Source: Lottia gigantea (lineage: Eukaryota > Mollusca > Gastropoda > Lottiidae). From it: a stretch of 64,000 bases of DNA. The notes under the pieces were generated by a model, which saw nothing but the letters and a program-made list of their open reading frames with translations, was not told the origin of the DNA and did not search any database. How positions within the stretch are numbered: the first letter of the stretch is position 1; each line of letters starts with the position of its first letter. This document shows positions 36,001 to 46,703 of the stretch, one piece after another. The stretch lies in the NCBI RefSeq assembly GCF_000327385.1, contig NW_008707245.1:478943-542942 (forward strand), in the 5' to 3' direction. Made by a program: the position numbers and the translations under genes.

Positions 36001-39000
36001 CTATTTATAGAGGCTGTCTAATAAGGCATTAAATAAGTAATTATATGTCCTGAAATATATTCATAGAGGCACAAATATGTAGGCATAATATATATACTGG
36101 CAATGGAAAATATATAAATGAAATATATTCATGGAGGCATACTGTTTCTAAAAGATAAAAGCATCTGAAATCTAGAAGACATGAGTTAATGACCAGTGTT
36201 TGCGATATTAAGGGCGGAGGTATCAGATCTTATATTTTGTCTAATTTGAATTCTAATTTCCCTAGATTGAATGTGCATAATGAATTCATAATTTGCCAAA
36301 TAAAACCTTTGGATTTCATTGGGAAGACCAGGCTTCAATTCAATTTTAAAAAACTCAGCCAAAAAAAATAATTTGAAAATAAAATAGAATGTTTGGACTG
36401 ATCCATAGAGAAATAATTTGGCAACTTGTTTTTCTCTGTTTTCCATTGGCATTTAACAGCTGCATGAAACTGCTTATCTTAAGCACTCAAGGGCTGCTCA
36501 AGAGTCCTTTTCAGTGTCTAACCCATGAGCAATCTAAGTGATTCTGGTTAAAGCATGTATTGGTCATCCAAGAACTGGATAGAGAAGTCAATTTGCATGA
36601 AAATGCCAATGGAAAAATCACTCTCTTGCATCTGCAATTAGTAATACTTGCCTATGATAAGCAAATTCTTGGTGAAGCTCATTTGGCAAGTTTAAATAAA
36701 GTATATCCAAACCCTAACCGCATTTTAAAAAGATATCAGGTCTTATCATAGGCAGTTTTTATAGCCAAACTAAGGTGCACTTCCAAAAAAAAAGGTGGTG
36801 TTCTTTTGTCCACAAAATTGAATATGGACAGATTTGCACTGACTGCAGCATCTAAGAACTTGTCCATCTCTGATTCTGGTATCTTGTGTTTAGCTTATCA
36901 GTCCTTCATCAGGACATTTATAATGGAAATGTGGGACAATTTACAGAATTTTGGCTTACAATCTTTTGAGTAAAAGAAGTGATCCTATAAAACAGTAGCG
37001 AGAAAAAGAACTTTATAACAATGAAGTGCATCTTTGATTTGGTTTCTATCCCATCTTTAATAGATATACTAATAATTAATTGAATTTAATTGTTAAACAA
37101 CAATCATCCCCCCTGAATTTTACTAATGAGCTATTCCAATTAAATAAACATAATTTCATATTGATGCATGTATGCATGTGTGGAAGAGTTCAATAGAAAA
37201 TTGAGGGCTGGTAAATAAACTGCCAATCAGTCTAGTGCATTAATAATATATTTAGTCACTTACAAAAGCTAAGCAGAATTAATAGCAACAAACGGTACAT
37301 GTTTGAGCACTACAATAAATTCAAGCATGTCATGAGAATTTTTTACGCATAGTTATGGAGTTTTAAAAGAATTTGAAATTTTTATAAAGGTCTAAAGGTG
37401 ATAGGAGGAAAAATGTCTGACAGTGGGAAACTGGGAGCCTTTATAACCAAGGTGAAGAAAGGCAGTATTGCTGACACAGTCGGTCATCTCAGACAAGGTA
37501 AGCACTGTGAATATTATTTGGCATTTTAAACTGACATTGTAAATATAAATTGAAATTTTAAACTGACATTGTAAATATAAACTGACATTGTAAATATAAA
37601 CTGACATTGTAAATATAAATTGACATTGTAAATATAATTGACATTTTAAACTGACATTGTAAATATTATTTGACATCTTAAACTGGCATTGCAAATATTA
37701 TTTGACATTTTAAACTGGCATTGTAAATATAAATTGATATTTTAAACTGACATTGTAAATATTATTTGACATTAAACTGACATTGTAAATATTATTTAAC
37801 ATTTTAAATTGGCATTGTAAATTGTAAATATTAATGACATTCAAATATTTTTGTACCTGTTGTAGGTGATGAAGTTGTGGAATGGAATGGTCGGTCACTG
37901 CAAGGTGCTACATTCGAAGAAGTCTATGATATCATCTTGGAATCTAAACAGGAACCACAAGTTGAGCTTATTGTTCATAGGAGCACCAAGTAAGTTCTTA
38001 CTTGGTTCTTTGAAGCTATTGGTAAATGAAACGACTCGGAACAACATTTTCAGTATTCCCCAAAATGCATCTTAATTAAAAATATCTTTTTTACAGAACT
38101 GGTGAAGTACCACCTGGCATACAGTCAACCTTCACAGATCATGCTCGAGGTATGTCTACAATTTTATAACAGACACATTGATGTTATATTTTTCAAATCT
38201 GTTGTTCCTTTATTTTTTATGTATCAAAAATATTTTTCATATAAAATATATTTTCTTTCTTGTTGTAATTTTATGTTTTTTTTTAACAAGATTATGTTCT
38301 AAATCTTATGTTTCTTATCATTTATGTATATTATTATGTTCAGTTTTTAGAGTTTTTGGCTGAAAGGGTAAGAAGTTTATCAGAGTGCCAGATTGATTTT
38401 TTTTTTTGGCTTCCCACTAACAAACTTATCTTATTATATCTTAGACTAATATTTAGCTACTTAAATAAAGAAAATCCTGGATATTTGTGTGAATATAATC
38501 CAGTAAATTATTCTACAAAGGGCTAGTCAAACATTGTAGACAGTGACAACATATTTTAACAGTCAGATATGAAATGTCAATAAAAGATATTCTTATAATA
38601 TACTCAACTATGCTATGCTAACTCACAATTGCCTTATGCTGCCTTCCCTAGTCATTAATAATCTACTCAGAAGCAAGATGTAATTTTACATTTACCCATA
38701 AATCTTGTGCTTCTTCAGAGCCTTCAAATACTCTATATCTATATGATTAACGAAATATAACTGATACTTTTTTTATTAAAAAAGCATGAAAAATTTGCAG
38801 GGATGTGCTAGACCCAGTCATAACAAATTTGCAACCAATTTAGAATAGAATTATTACTAACTAAAACAATGCTGGCTATACCAAAACACTGTGCTTTTCA
38901 ATCAAGTGAATCATGTTATAAATTATCTGATTTTCACTAGAATTTATCATCTAACAGTAACTTTAAATGAGATACTTGTGTGGCATTTTACTATTTCTAT

Positions 39001-42000
39001 TCCCACAGCTATGCCATTCATTCAGTAAGTTTTTTTTTTCAGATTATGCTTTAAGAGATGCGCTTCCAGCCCAACATCAGCACAGAAATCGTCACAGCCT
39101 TACAGTGACCACTACTGGTTCAAGGTCAAGAACAAGGTCACGACCTCACTCACCTTTGATAACAGGAAGGTTACAGGTATGGACAAAATGTTAATAAAAT
39201 TTTGTTAGGAAGTTTGTGTGTGCTTCAACATTTATTTATTTTTACAAGTGGATTGTCTATTGCTGAAGTTAAAGTAAATTTCTTGTAGCTTCATGATAGC
39301 TTTAATCTTTGAAATAATAAAAACAATGTTACCATTTCATTTGTGAGCAAGCATAAACAAAATTTTTAGATCTTTTTTTTTATAACTCATATGTCTAAAA
39401 ATTTCAGGTCAAGCTATGGTATGATAGTCGAAGTTTTCAACTTATAGTATCTGTGATATCTGCTCTAGAACTTACTCTCACAGACCATGGCAAGTTCCGT
39501 AATCCCTACTGTAAACTATATCTATTACCAGACAGAAGGTAAGTGACAATTGCAACAAGCTTGTGTTCCCTTTCTCTCATCTACTAGAAGCTACATTTCC
39601 AAATGGTACAAAGAAAGATTGCTTAGCTGAAAACAGAACTGAAATGGAGTGTCATTTCTTGCTTGAATCCCCTCAGAAAAGGATCAAAACAAACTATTTT
39701 TTTGATGAATGGCAACCCAAGGAGTTTCAAAGTCTCAGTTGTAGAGTGCTACAAGGTGTTTTGAATCTGTTTCAGTGAGAAGAGTAAGAGAAGAACTAAG
39801 ACCATAGCCAATACGATTGAACCAAGCTGGAATCAAACCTTCATCTATTGTGCAGTTAAAGATATAGATCTGAGAGACCGGTTATTGGAAATAACTGTTT
39901 GGGACTACGATAGAATAGGTGCTAGCGAGTTTTTAGGCGAGGTGAGCATAGCCCAATAAGTGCTAATGTTTTTTAGGTATCATAACCCAAGAATTGAAGA
40001 CAAATGCCATATATATGCACTCATTAAACAAAGCAGGACAATTACTGTCCAAGAGCCCAAGAGATACCAAAACTTCCAAGCACCTGCCGAGATATGCTTG
40101 CTTTTCAACCAAAAGTAGCTCATGCCCTTAGAATCATAGCTAGTTCTAATATGCCCTCTGTATTTTCAGGTTCTGATAGACTTGACATCAGCTAATTTAA
40201 ATGATGAACCTTACTGGTACCAACTTAGTCACCATGACGATGCTAGCATTCCATTACCTGCTAATTCACCTAGATCTGTAAGTTTCCTTTTCAAATTAAA
40301 TTAATTTATAATTGTAAGGTAACAATTATTTTATTGCTCATGACTTTGTCGAAAATTCAAAAACTGTTCAAAAACTATGAATTGTAGGTGTATTTTCAAA
40401 CTGGCATGTAAATTATTGTGTGAAATCCATTTATGTGTGTTATCTGCACTAACACTGATTCTGACGCATCAGCAGCAGGATCAGGAATCCTGAAAATCTT
40501 CCACAACAATTTGTCTTCTACAAAACGGCATTAAAGTTATGAAAAATTATGAGGAATTCCAAAATTTCTAAAAAATTAAATTGTTGGTATTATCTATAAC
40601 AGTACTGATTCTTATTGATCTCTTAAGATTTAAAAGATATGCAATATTGCCATTCAAAAAACGAGGTCCATAAGATGTCAAAAATATAAAATAAGAGGTA
40701 AAGGTCAGAGGGATTTAAAAAATTATTGTTAGTATTATCTGTATCAATGCTGATTCTTATTGATTTAAAAAAAATTGGATTTTTATTCAAAATGTAAAAT
40801 TGAAGATGTTCCTCTCTTTTGCAGAAAACTAGTAAGGATCCTTATGATCCTCGTAAAGACCATCTCTCACCACCTATAAGTATTAGAGGCTTAAGTGATA
40901 GTGATATATCAGAGTTAGATTACGATGACAGTATCGGAGTTATATCAGGTAAGGCCAAGGTCATGGTAGTGTCGTTTGGGTGAAGGTCACAGTATACTCT
41001 TTAGAGGTCAAGGTTATTCTGACTCTATGGGGTCAAGGTTGCATCCTTCTCAATGTCATCATATTTTACATCCTTGATATTGCCCCCTTGAATTCATTAA
41101 TGATATTTGCTTCAAGCAACACCAACAATTCTCACTAACTATTGCTTTGGCTTTGGCTTTGTCTTCATCATTGTCCCCATCAACAAGTCTCATAAATTCC
41201 ATTATTATTTAAAAGGTAATTTGAATTGCTCTGATCATCAAGTCTCATGAATTCAAATATTTTATAAGGTACTGGACATCTTCTAAGAGATGAAAATAGT
41301 ATTAGTTCTATTCCCTCCTCCTGCAGTCCAACGCAGGGCAACGAGGATTACCTAGACGATCGTCATCGCTCACGCAATGATCGGGATGAATCACCACGAC
41401 GACGCAGTGGCACAGGTATCTGATTGGCTCACTGTTGTCCAATGATTTAATGTCTTAGATGTATGCATCTGCTACCCTAATTCCTTCCAAATATTTCTCA
41501 ACCTTTAAAGATATTCTGTAACAAACTTTAAATATAACCTTATGAGAATTTTGTCAGCTGTAACTGCAGATGCAAAGTATGAAATAAAAATGTCAACATT
41601 TAGAAGCTGGATAACTTGCTTACTATTAGAAAATTAAAATTCATGAATTGGTATTTTTTTGAGAAATATTGCTCAAGGGATTCAATGCACTTATAGATAA
41701 ATTTAAAGTCTGAGGTAGACTGGAAAAATTTTAATTAAGAAATCACTTTTTAGTTGAGTATGAGCATAGTTTTGCACTAATAAGTGACCCATTAGTTCAT
41801 GCTCGAGTATACACTTAGTTAGGTCATATTAGTTAAAATTTTGTATGATTTTTTTCACTAATTAATGAAAAACATTAGTTATTGCTTGAGTACACATATC
41901 ATCCTAAACCATATTAGGTCACTTTCTTATAGTTAAGTAAAGAATTAGATGCAGGTCTACACTTTTAGGGACACATTAGTTCACCTTTGCTTATAGACGT

Positions 42001-45000
42001 AGTCTACACCAATGAAGGACACATTAGTTAATTTTCAGTTTGAATTATTCCAGCGTAGCTTAAAAATAGGCTAGGCTAGGCTAGGCTAGGCTAGGGTTAA
42101 TCGTCAGATAGTTGTGCATGAACTGAATTTGATATGGACAAAGAGGACCCTTTTCCCTTGTAATGGTTTTGTGAAATTTGGTGAAGCATTCCCTTTATTT
42201 TGTATTGAAGTTTTGTGAAGTTGCTTTTTGTGACACCTCAACCCTTATCCAAAGCTGTAAATAATAAACCAGTTATACACTTGATACCCCTCAACCTTTT
42301 AATGAATTCTTCTACTCATGCAGTTTTGCAATTAAGGATGGCATCACATTCAGTATGTCCAGGACAGTTCATTTCTAAAAGCAGGGTGATCTGTGTTGAC
42401 TGTTGTATTATTTTCAGTCTTGGCATCATCACCTCCTACCCTGACCAATACCTATTGATGTTGAGTATTCTGCACTTAAAGTGGTTACCCCTAAATTCCT
42501 GATCCACCGTGTTGTTTCATAGGAACCCGAATAACAGTACCGAAATGAGTACAATACCAACACATCAACTACTAAAGCTAAAAACCTTTCTAATGAAAAA
42601 ATGAAATAACATGAAAACAATCAACATGACAAGGTTCACTCTTAAACAAACTCCATGCTTTTGAGCTCAACTCAATAGTGAAATCTGTTGCTCTATACCT
42701 CAACATTCTTGTTCCAACAACTCAATTTTTCTGTTTTGTTAAGTTGTAGGAAGGGATGACCTGCCATCTCGTAGACGCCATCAAAGTGAGAATTTGGACA
42801 GTCAAGACAAACCACCAAGCAGAGTTGCTCCTAGACCAGCTCCTCGTGAAGGAGCACGACTTCGATCTCGTTCACCAAACCACCACCGAGTGCCAGAAGT
42901 GGCTTCTAGATCACTCTCACCTCCAGAAATGAGGTAAGTGTATCCGACGCATCAGCAGCAGGATCAGGAATCCTGAAAATCTTCCACAACAGTTGTCTTC
43001 TACAAATCTTTCATTGAAATTAAGAAAAATTAAGAGGAATTCTAAAATTTCAAAAAATTAAATTGTTGGTATTATCTATACCAACACTGATTCTTATTGA
43101 TCTCTTAAGATTTAAAAGATATGCAATATTGCCATTCAAAAAACACGGTCCACAAGCTGTCATAAATATAAAATAAGAGGTAAAGGTCAGAGGGATTTAA
43201 AAAATTATTGTTACTATTATCTGTGTCAACGCTGATTCTTATTGATTTAAAAAAAATTAAACTTTTGCATACAAAGCAATACTGCCATCCAAAAACTGCC
43301 CAAAAACTATGAATTGTAGTTGTATTTTCAAACTGGCATGTAAATGATTGTGTGAAATCCATTTATGTGTGTTATCTGCACTAACACTGATTCTGACGCA
43401 TGAGCAGCAGGATCAGAAATCCTGAAAATCTTCCACAACAATTTGTCTTCTACAAAATGGCATTAAAATTATAAAAAATTATGATGAATTCAAAAATTTA
43501 TAAAAATTAAATTGTTGGTATTATCTATACTAACACTGATTCTTATTGATCTCCTAAGATTTAAAAGATATGCAATATTGCCATTCAAAAAACGAGGTCC
43601 GTAGGCTGTCAAAAATATAAAATAAGAGGTAAAGGTCAGAGGGATTTAAAAAATTATTGTTACTATTATCTGTGTCAACGCTGATTCTTATTGATTTAAA
43701 AAAAAAAATAAACCTTTGAATACCGAGCAAATATTGCCATTTAAAAAACAATGTCCATAAGCTGTCAAAATAAAAAATAAGAGGTAAAGGTCAGAGGGAT
43801 TTAAAAAATTATTGTTACTATTATCTGTGTCAACGCTGATTCTTATTGATTTAAAAAAAAAATTCAACCTTCGAATACCGAGCAATACTGCCATTCAAAA
43901 ACTGTCCAAAACTATGAATTGTAGTTGTATTTTCAAACTGGCATTGTGTGAAGTCCTTTTAGTTGTGTTATCTGCACTAACACTGATTCTTATTGATAAA
44001 AAGCCTCCAAAAGTGTCATTTATAGGCCAATATCCACAAATCCTTTGCAATCTTGGCTGGTTAGTTAATTTTCCATCAAATTAGTTTAATACCAATGTTC
44101 TGTGTTGTTGTAGATCTGGTATGACTGGAAGTGGGAGAGTAGGAGGACTATCATCACGTTCTGCAGGCGGAACTCCTACAAGCACACCATCACCCAAGAA
44201 ACGTCAATTACCAGCTATTCCATTGGAGGCTCAGATGGCTAGTCGAGATAGAGGTAAGTGCAGGGGCAGCATTTTTCACCAGCTATCATTTATGGATGAA
44301 GAACCTTTTTCTATGTTCTGAAGGTTTCAATTGCTTTTGATCATATTTCTCTGTGACAATAGAAATTCTGAGTTGTCTTCCATTTTCAGTGACTCAAGAT
44401 CTTGAAGAAAGGGCGCGGATCATGAAGATGAAAATGAAGATGGGAAAAGGCGGTTCATCAGTTGGTATTGCCCAGTCTGACAGCGAATCATACTACAGGT
44501 CACATGATTCAGATTATTCTGATAGACGAGGAAAGAGTCATAGCCGGGAAAGATCAGAGAGGAGTTTAGAGAAAGCTATGGAAAGGCGGGAGAGGGAAAG
44601 AAGTTACGACAGATCGAGGGATATAGAGCGAAGTCATCATAGAAGCAGAAGAAATAAAGGTAAAGGAAGACCTGATGCCACTTCTGCCCTTCAGGAGACT
44701 CATTGTGCATACAAAGAAAAAGCTTATAAAATCCATAATTAATTCTTGTCTTGAAGGGGATTTCAAACTTCAAACAATCAGATTCCTTTCTATCAACAGA
44801 TCTATACCAATTATTTACCCTTTTTCTCTTGCAGAATTCAGTCCTGACGTATCAGATGATGTAGGAAGTGATGTATCTGAGACTAGTGATATGTCGGAAG
44901 TTTCAAAAGTCAGCACTATTAGTGTCCGTTCAACACAGTCAGAACGACCTCGCAGAAAATTAAGGTGAGTGTTGTGTTGTCCACTTTTCTCTTACAGATC

Positions 45001-46703
45001 TAAAACAATATGAAGGAAAACTATCAGCCTGGCCTCCCTGGCATAATGAATTGAGCAATATGCTAGTCTCAATATTCATCTTGTATGTCTTCTTTCATGC
45101 AGTGAATTTACCTCAAAGATGGAGAGTCGTACCACGATTCCAAGGTCAAGAAACATCGTAAAAAGTACCAGCAACGAGCAAGGCTTAGATCAAAATGATG
45201 GAAGTGTTTCGGACTCTGCGTTATCCACCAGTATTACAGATGGACGCAGTAAACGAAGACCTAGTCTGTCCAACAAAGTAGCTAATTTTGTAGGATTAAA
45301 GCGCCGCAGCAGTAGTGCTAACCAGCTTGCAGGTAAGTCTTTTGGAAAGGGAACAACTTCACAAAAACTTAACACAACTATAGGCTGCAAGTTAGTGTTC
45401 CTGTTATTATGCATGTGAAATCATTTTCAAGTATAAGTAATAACCATAGATCATATGGATTTTTCTTTATCTATTACATGTGCATTGTTTCAGAAAAAGG
45501 AAAGAAAAAGAGTTCATTCCAGAGAAGCGAGGAAGTGGGACCAGTTGATTTACGTGGTGGTATGTCAAAGCAAGCTAGTAAGGATTCTACTGACGGCAGC
45601 ATGGGTAGTGTCAGTAGTGACTCCTCTAGTGTGTAAGTATCAGAATCTCTATATTTAGTTGCTGATAAATTGGACCACATATTGATGCTGGTGCTAATAC
45701 TGAAGATGTGCCACTGAATTCATGTGAAAATTCTTGAAAATTTTAAACATGATCCTGATGCTTTTACTGAGGATGTTTCTGTGCATTCTTGGACATACTG
45801 GTGATGCAGATACTGAAGATGTTCCAAAGCAATTATAATGGCTTATGATTTTATCATCTTTTGCAGGCTTTGGTTGCCCACTGGTATGCGATTAGGTTCT
45901 GAGGGTCAATTTGGTGACTTTGTTGACGGATTAGGTCCATCTCAATTAGTAGGCAGACAAGTACTTGGAGCAGCTTGTCTGGGAGAAATACAACTTGGTT
46001 TGTATGACCGTAAAGGTCATCTGGAGGTTGAGGTCATTCGAGCTCGTGGATTGTCATCTAAGGCAGGTGCAAGAGTGTTACCAGGTATGTAGACAGAATC
46101 TATGAAAGTTTTTGAAGAAATAAATCAAATAAATTGAAGCATTCTCTTTACTGACTTCAAACTTTGAAAGAATCTAACTGTGAAAACTTAACAGAATACT
46201 TCTTTCCTATTTTCAGCGCCATATGTGAAGGTCTATTTAATCGAAGGTAAATCATGTATCGAGAAGCAGAAGACAACAATAGCTAGAAGAACATTAGATC
46301 CTTTGTATCAACAACAGCTAGTCTTTAATGAATCTTATGTTGGTAAAATACTCCAGGTAAGAACTCGAAGAGATATTCTTTTTGATAAAGAGATGGAACC
46401 ACTTGTAGTAGTCCAAACTGAGCCATGTAGATACTACAGTAATATCATATCAACTTATTCAAATTTGAATTTTTTTCTCTTCTACAGGTGACAGTTTGGG
46501 GAGACTATGGAAGAATGGATAAAAAAGTGTTCATGGGCGTGGCTCAAATTCTATTGGAGGATTTAGATCTAAGCAACATTGTGATTGGCTGGTACAAACT
46601 TTTCACAACCTCCTCATTGGTTGGTCACCATTCTTCCACCACAGGACTTGCTCAATCGGCACGTGGTTCTTCGACATCTTTGGACCGATACAGTCGCTCC
46701 TAG
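24064..46703 (+). CDS. RIMS: RIM: Rab3-interacting active-zone scaffold (UNC-10/RIMS)
   Basis: Exons: 24064-24200, 28502-28721, 28919-29820, 29977-30839, one of 31239-31318 or 32010-32215, 34941-35055 (or 35067), 37390-37497, 37866-37989, 38097-38149, 39043-39176, 39408-39538, 39776-39941, 40170-40277, 40825-40948, 41269-41415, 42750-42933, 44114-44253, 44390-44659, 44835-44964, 45103-45332, 45494-45632, 45867-46084, 46217-46356, 46488-46703. All phases agree; 1692 aa with the first alternative. The N-terminal Rab3/Munc13-binding unit has eight zinc cysteines (78, 81, 94, 97, 102, 105, 124, 127). The PDZ is at about 745-848 (LKVIGGKM, GDEVVEWNGRSLQGATFEEV). C2A is at about 913-1035, a RIM-BP SH3 ligand RQLPAIP at 1229-1235, and C2B at about 1535-1665 near the C-terminus. 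SSSEDEIRSTPE is the conserved linker motif before PDZ. RIM tethers Rab3 vesicles, Munc13 and calcium channels at presynaptic active zones. A long Arg/Glu/Pro-rich linker (29560-29815) is peculiar to this gene. Confidence 0.96.
26880..27200. repeat. ~150-bp tandem duplication in RIM intron 1
   Basis: Two nearly identical copies, each starting CTACATTTAAATATATT and ending AGGTTATTTCATATT, with a third truncated start at about 27183. The low divergence suggests a fairly recent duplication. Confidence 0.88.
27470..27810. repeat. GTAAACAATTTA repeat array
   Basis: First a ~20-bp unit (CATATTTAGTAAACAATT), then about three copies of a ~75-bp unit with AATATGTCAAATT and AAACATGTCATAA. Located in RIM intron 1. 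Confidence 0.8.
30878..31004. repeat. 22-bp minisatellite just inside a RIM intron
   Basis: Six copies of a unit near CTTGCTCCATATCAAAACCC, beginning about 40 bp after the 5' splice site at 30839/30840. It is the intron that precedes the pair of alternative exons. Confidence 0.95.
31239..31318 (+). CDS. RIMS: RIM alternative exon A (27 residues)
   Basis: Acceptor CCCATCTAG at 31229-31238, donor TCG/GTGAGT at 31318/31319. It completes codon Gly from the upstream exon and ends in phase 0, encoding GEFNELCNDDQWKRDEIL and then KKFLS. Joined to exon 34941 it gives FLS-HPVTWQPS, matching my memory of vertebrate RIM just before the PDZ. Since it ends in phase 0 and exon 32010-32215 starts in phase 1, the two cannot be joined without breaking the frame. 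Confidence 0.8.
32010..32215 (+). CDS. RIMS: RIM alternative exon B (69 residues)
   Basis: Acceptor ATTTCTAG at 32002-32009, donor AAG/GTAGCT at 32215/32216. It starts in phase 1 and ends in phase 0, as exon A does. It encodes GDNYSREKVRLKSP to CYSLTDELHK and contains VKDSGIDTGFSS, like the DSG(I/V)DT stretch that precedes HPVTW in known RIMs. It lengthens the linker before the PDZ by 42 residues relative to exon A. Serine-rich and probably disordered. Confidence 0.8.
32960..33258. repeat. 23-bp minisatellite with AGGTCA-type half-sites
   Basis: About 13 copies of a unit near TTTGACACTAGAGATATCTG followed by ACC. Each complete unit holds TGACCTTTGA, whose reverse complement TCAAAGGTCA resembles an extended nuclear-receptor half-site. 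It lies in the RIM intron after alternative exon B. Confidence 0.93.
35420..36150. repeat. Short repeats in RIM PDZ intron
   Basis: A 16-bp unit (GGGTAATGGTCACAAA) repeats about three times at 35420-35475. A looser TTCATAGAGGCACAATATAT repeat extends over 35625-36150. No exon was recognised in this 2.3-kb intron. Confidence 0.7.
37510..37850. repeat. 20-bp minisatellite inside RIM PDZ intron
   Basis: About fifteen copies of a unit near ACTGACATTGTAAATATAAA, filling nearly the whole 368-bp intron between the two main PDZ exons. Confidence 0.93.
40371..40800. repeat. ~440-bp intronic repeat, copy A
   Basis: Single copy of a unit that recurs in RIM intron 42934-44113. Shared blocks include TTCAAACTGGCATGTAAAT, CAGCAGCAGGATCAGGAATC and AGAGGTAAAGGTCAGAGGG. 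It fills the intron between exons 40170-40277 and 40825-40948. Confidence 0.88.
41750..42100. repeat. Degenerate ACATTAGTT repeat and (GGCTA)n
   Basis: ACATTAGTT recurs at 20-60-bp spacing between 41750 and 42030. At 42070-42096 there is a short pentamer array, TAGGCTAGGCTAGGCTAGG. Located in the RIM intron between exons 41269-41415 and 42750-42933. Confidence 0.7.
42938..44000. repeat. ~440-bp intronic repeat, about 2.5 tandem copies
   Basis: Tandem copies of the 40371-40800 unit, with copy boundaries near 43310, 43720 and 43914. The first copy starts about a dozen bases after the 5' splice site of exon 42750-42933. The arrays keep short minus-strand frames open; these are not genes. Confidence 0.9.
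45690..45835. repeat. Degenerate ACTGAAGATGT repeat in RIM intron
   Basis: Two or three copies of GATGCxxxTACTGARGATGT in the intron between exons 45494-45632 and 45867-46084, similar to sequences near 19880-20070 and 20756-20800. Confidence 0.55.

Noticed and set aside
41876-41900. Resemblance to miR-137 (TTATTGCTTGAG then TACACAT)
   Set aside because: It lacks two internal bases of the mature miRNA, no partner arm for a precursor hairpin is seen, and the stretch belongs to a local degenerate ACATTAGTT repeat (compare 41797-41820).
42068-42096. Interstitial telomere repeat
   Set aside because: The unit is GGCTA, not TTAGGG, and only about five copies are present.
43105-43894. Minus-strand frames in the RIM intron repeat with near identical products
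   Set aside because: They are copies of one 440-bp intronic repeat; the similarity reflects the repeat, not a gene family.
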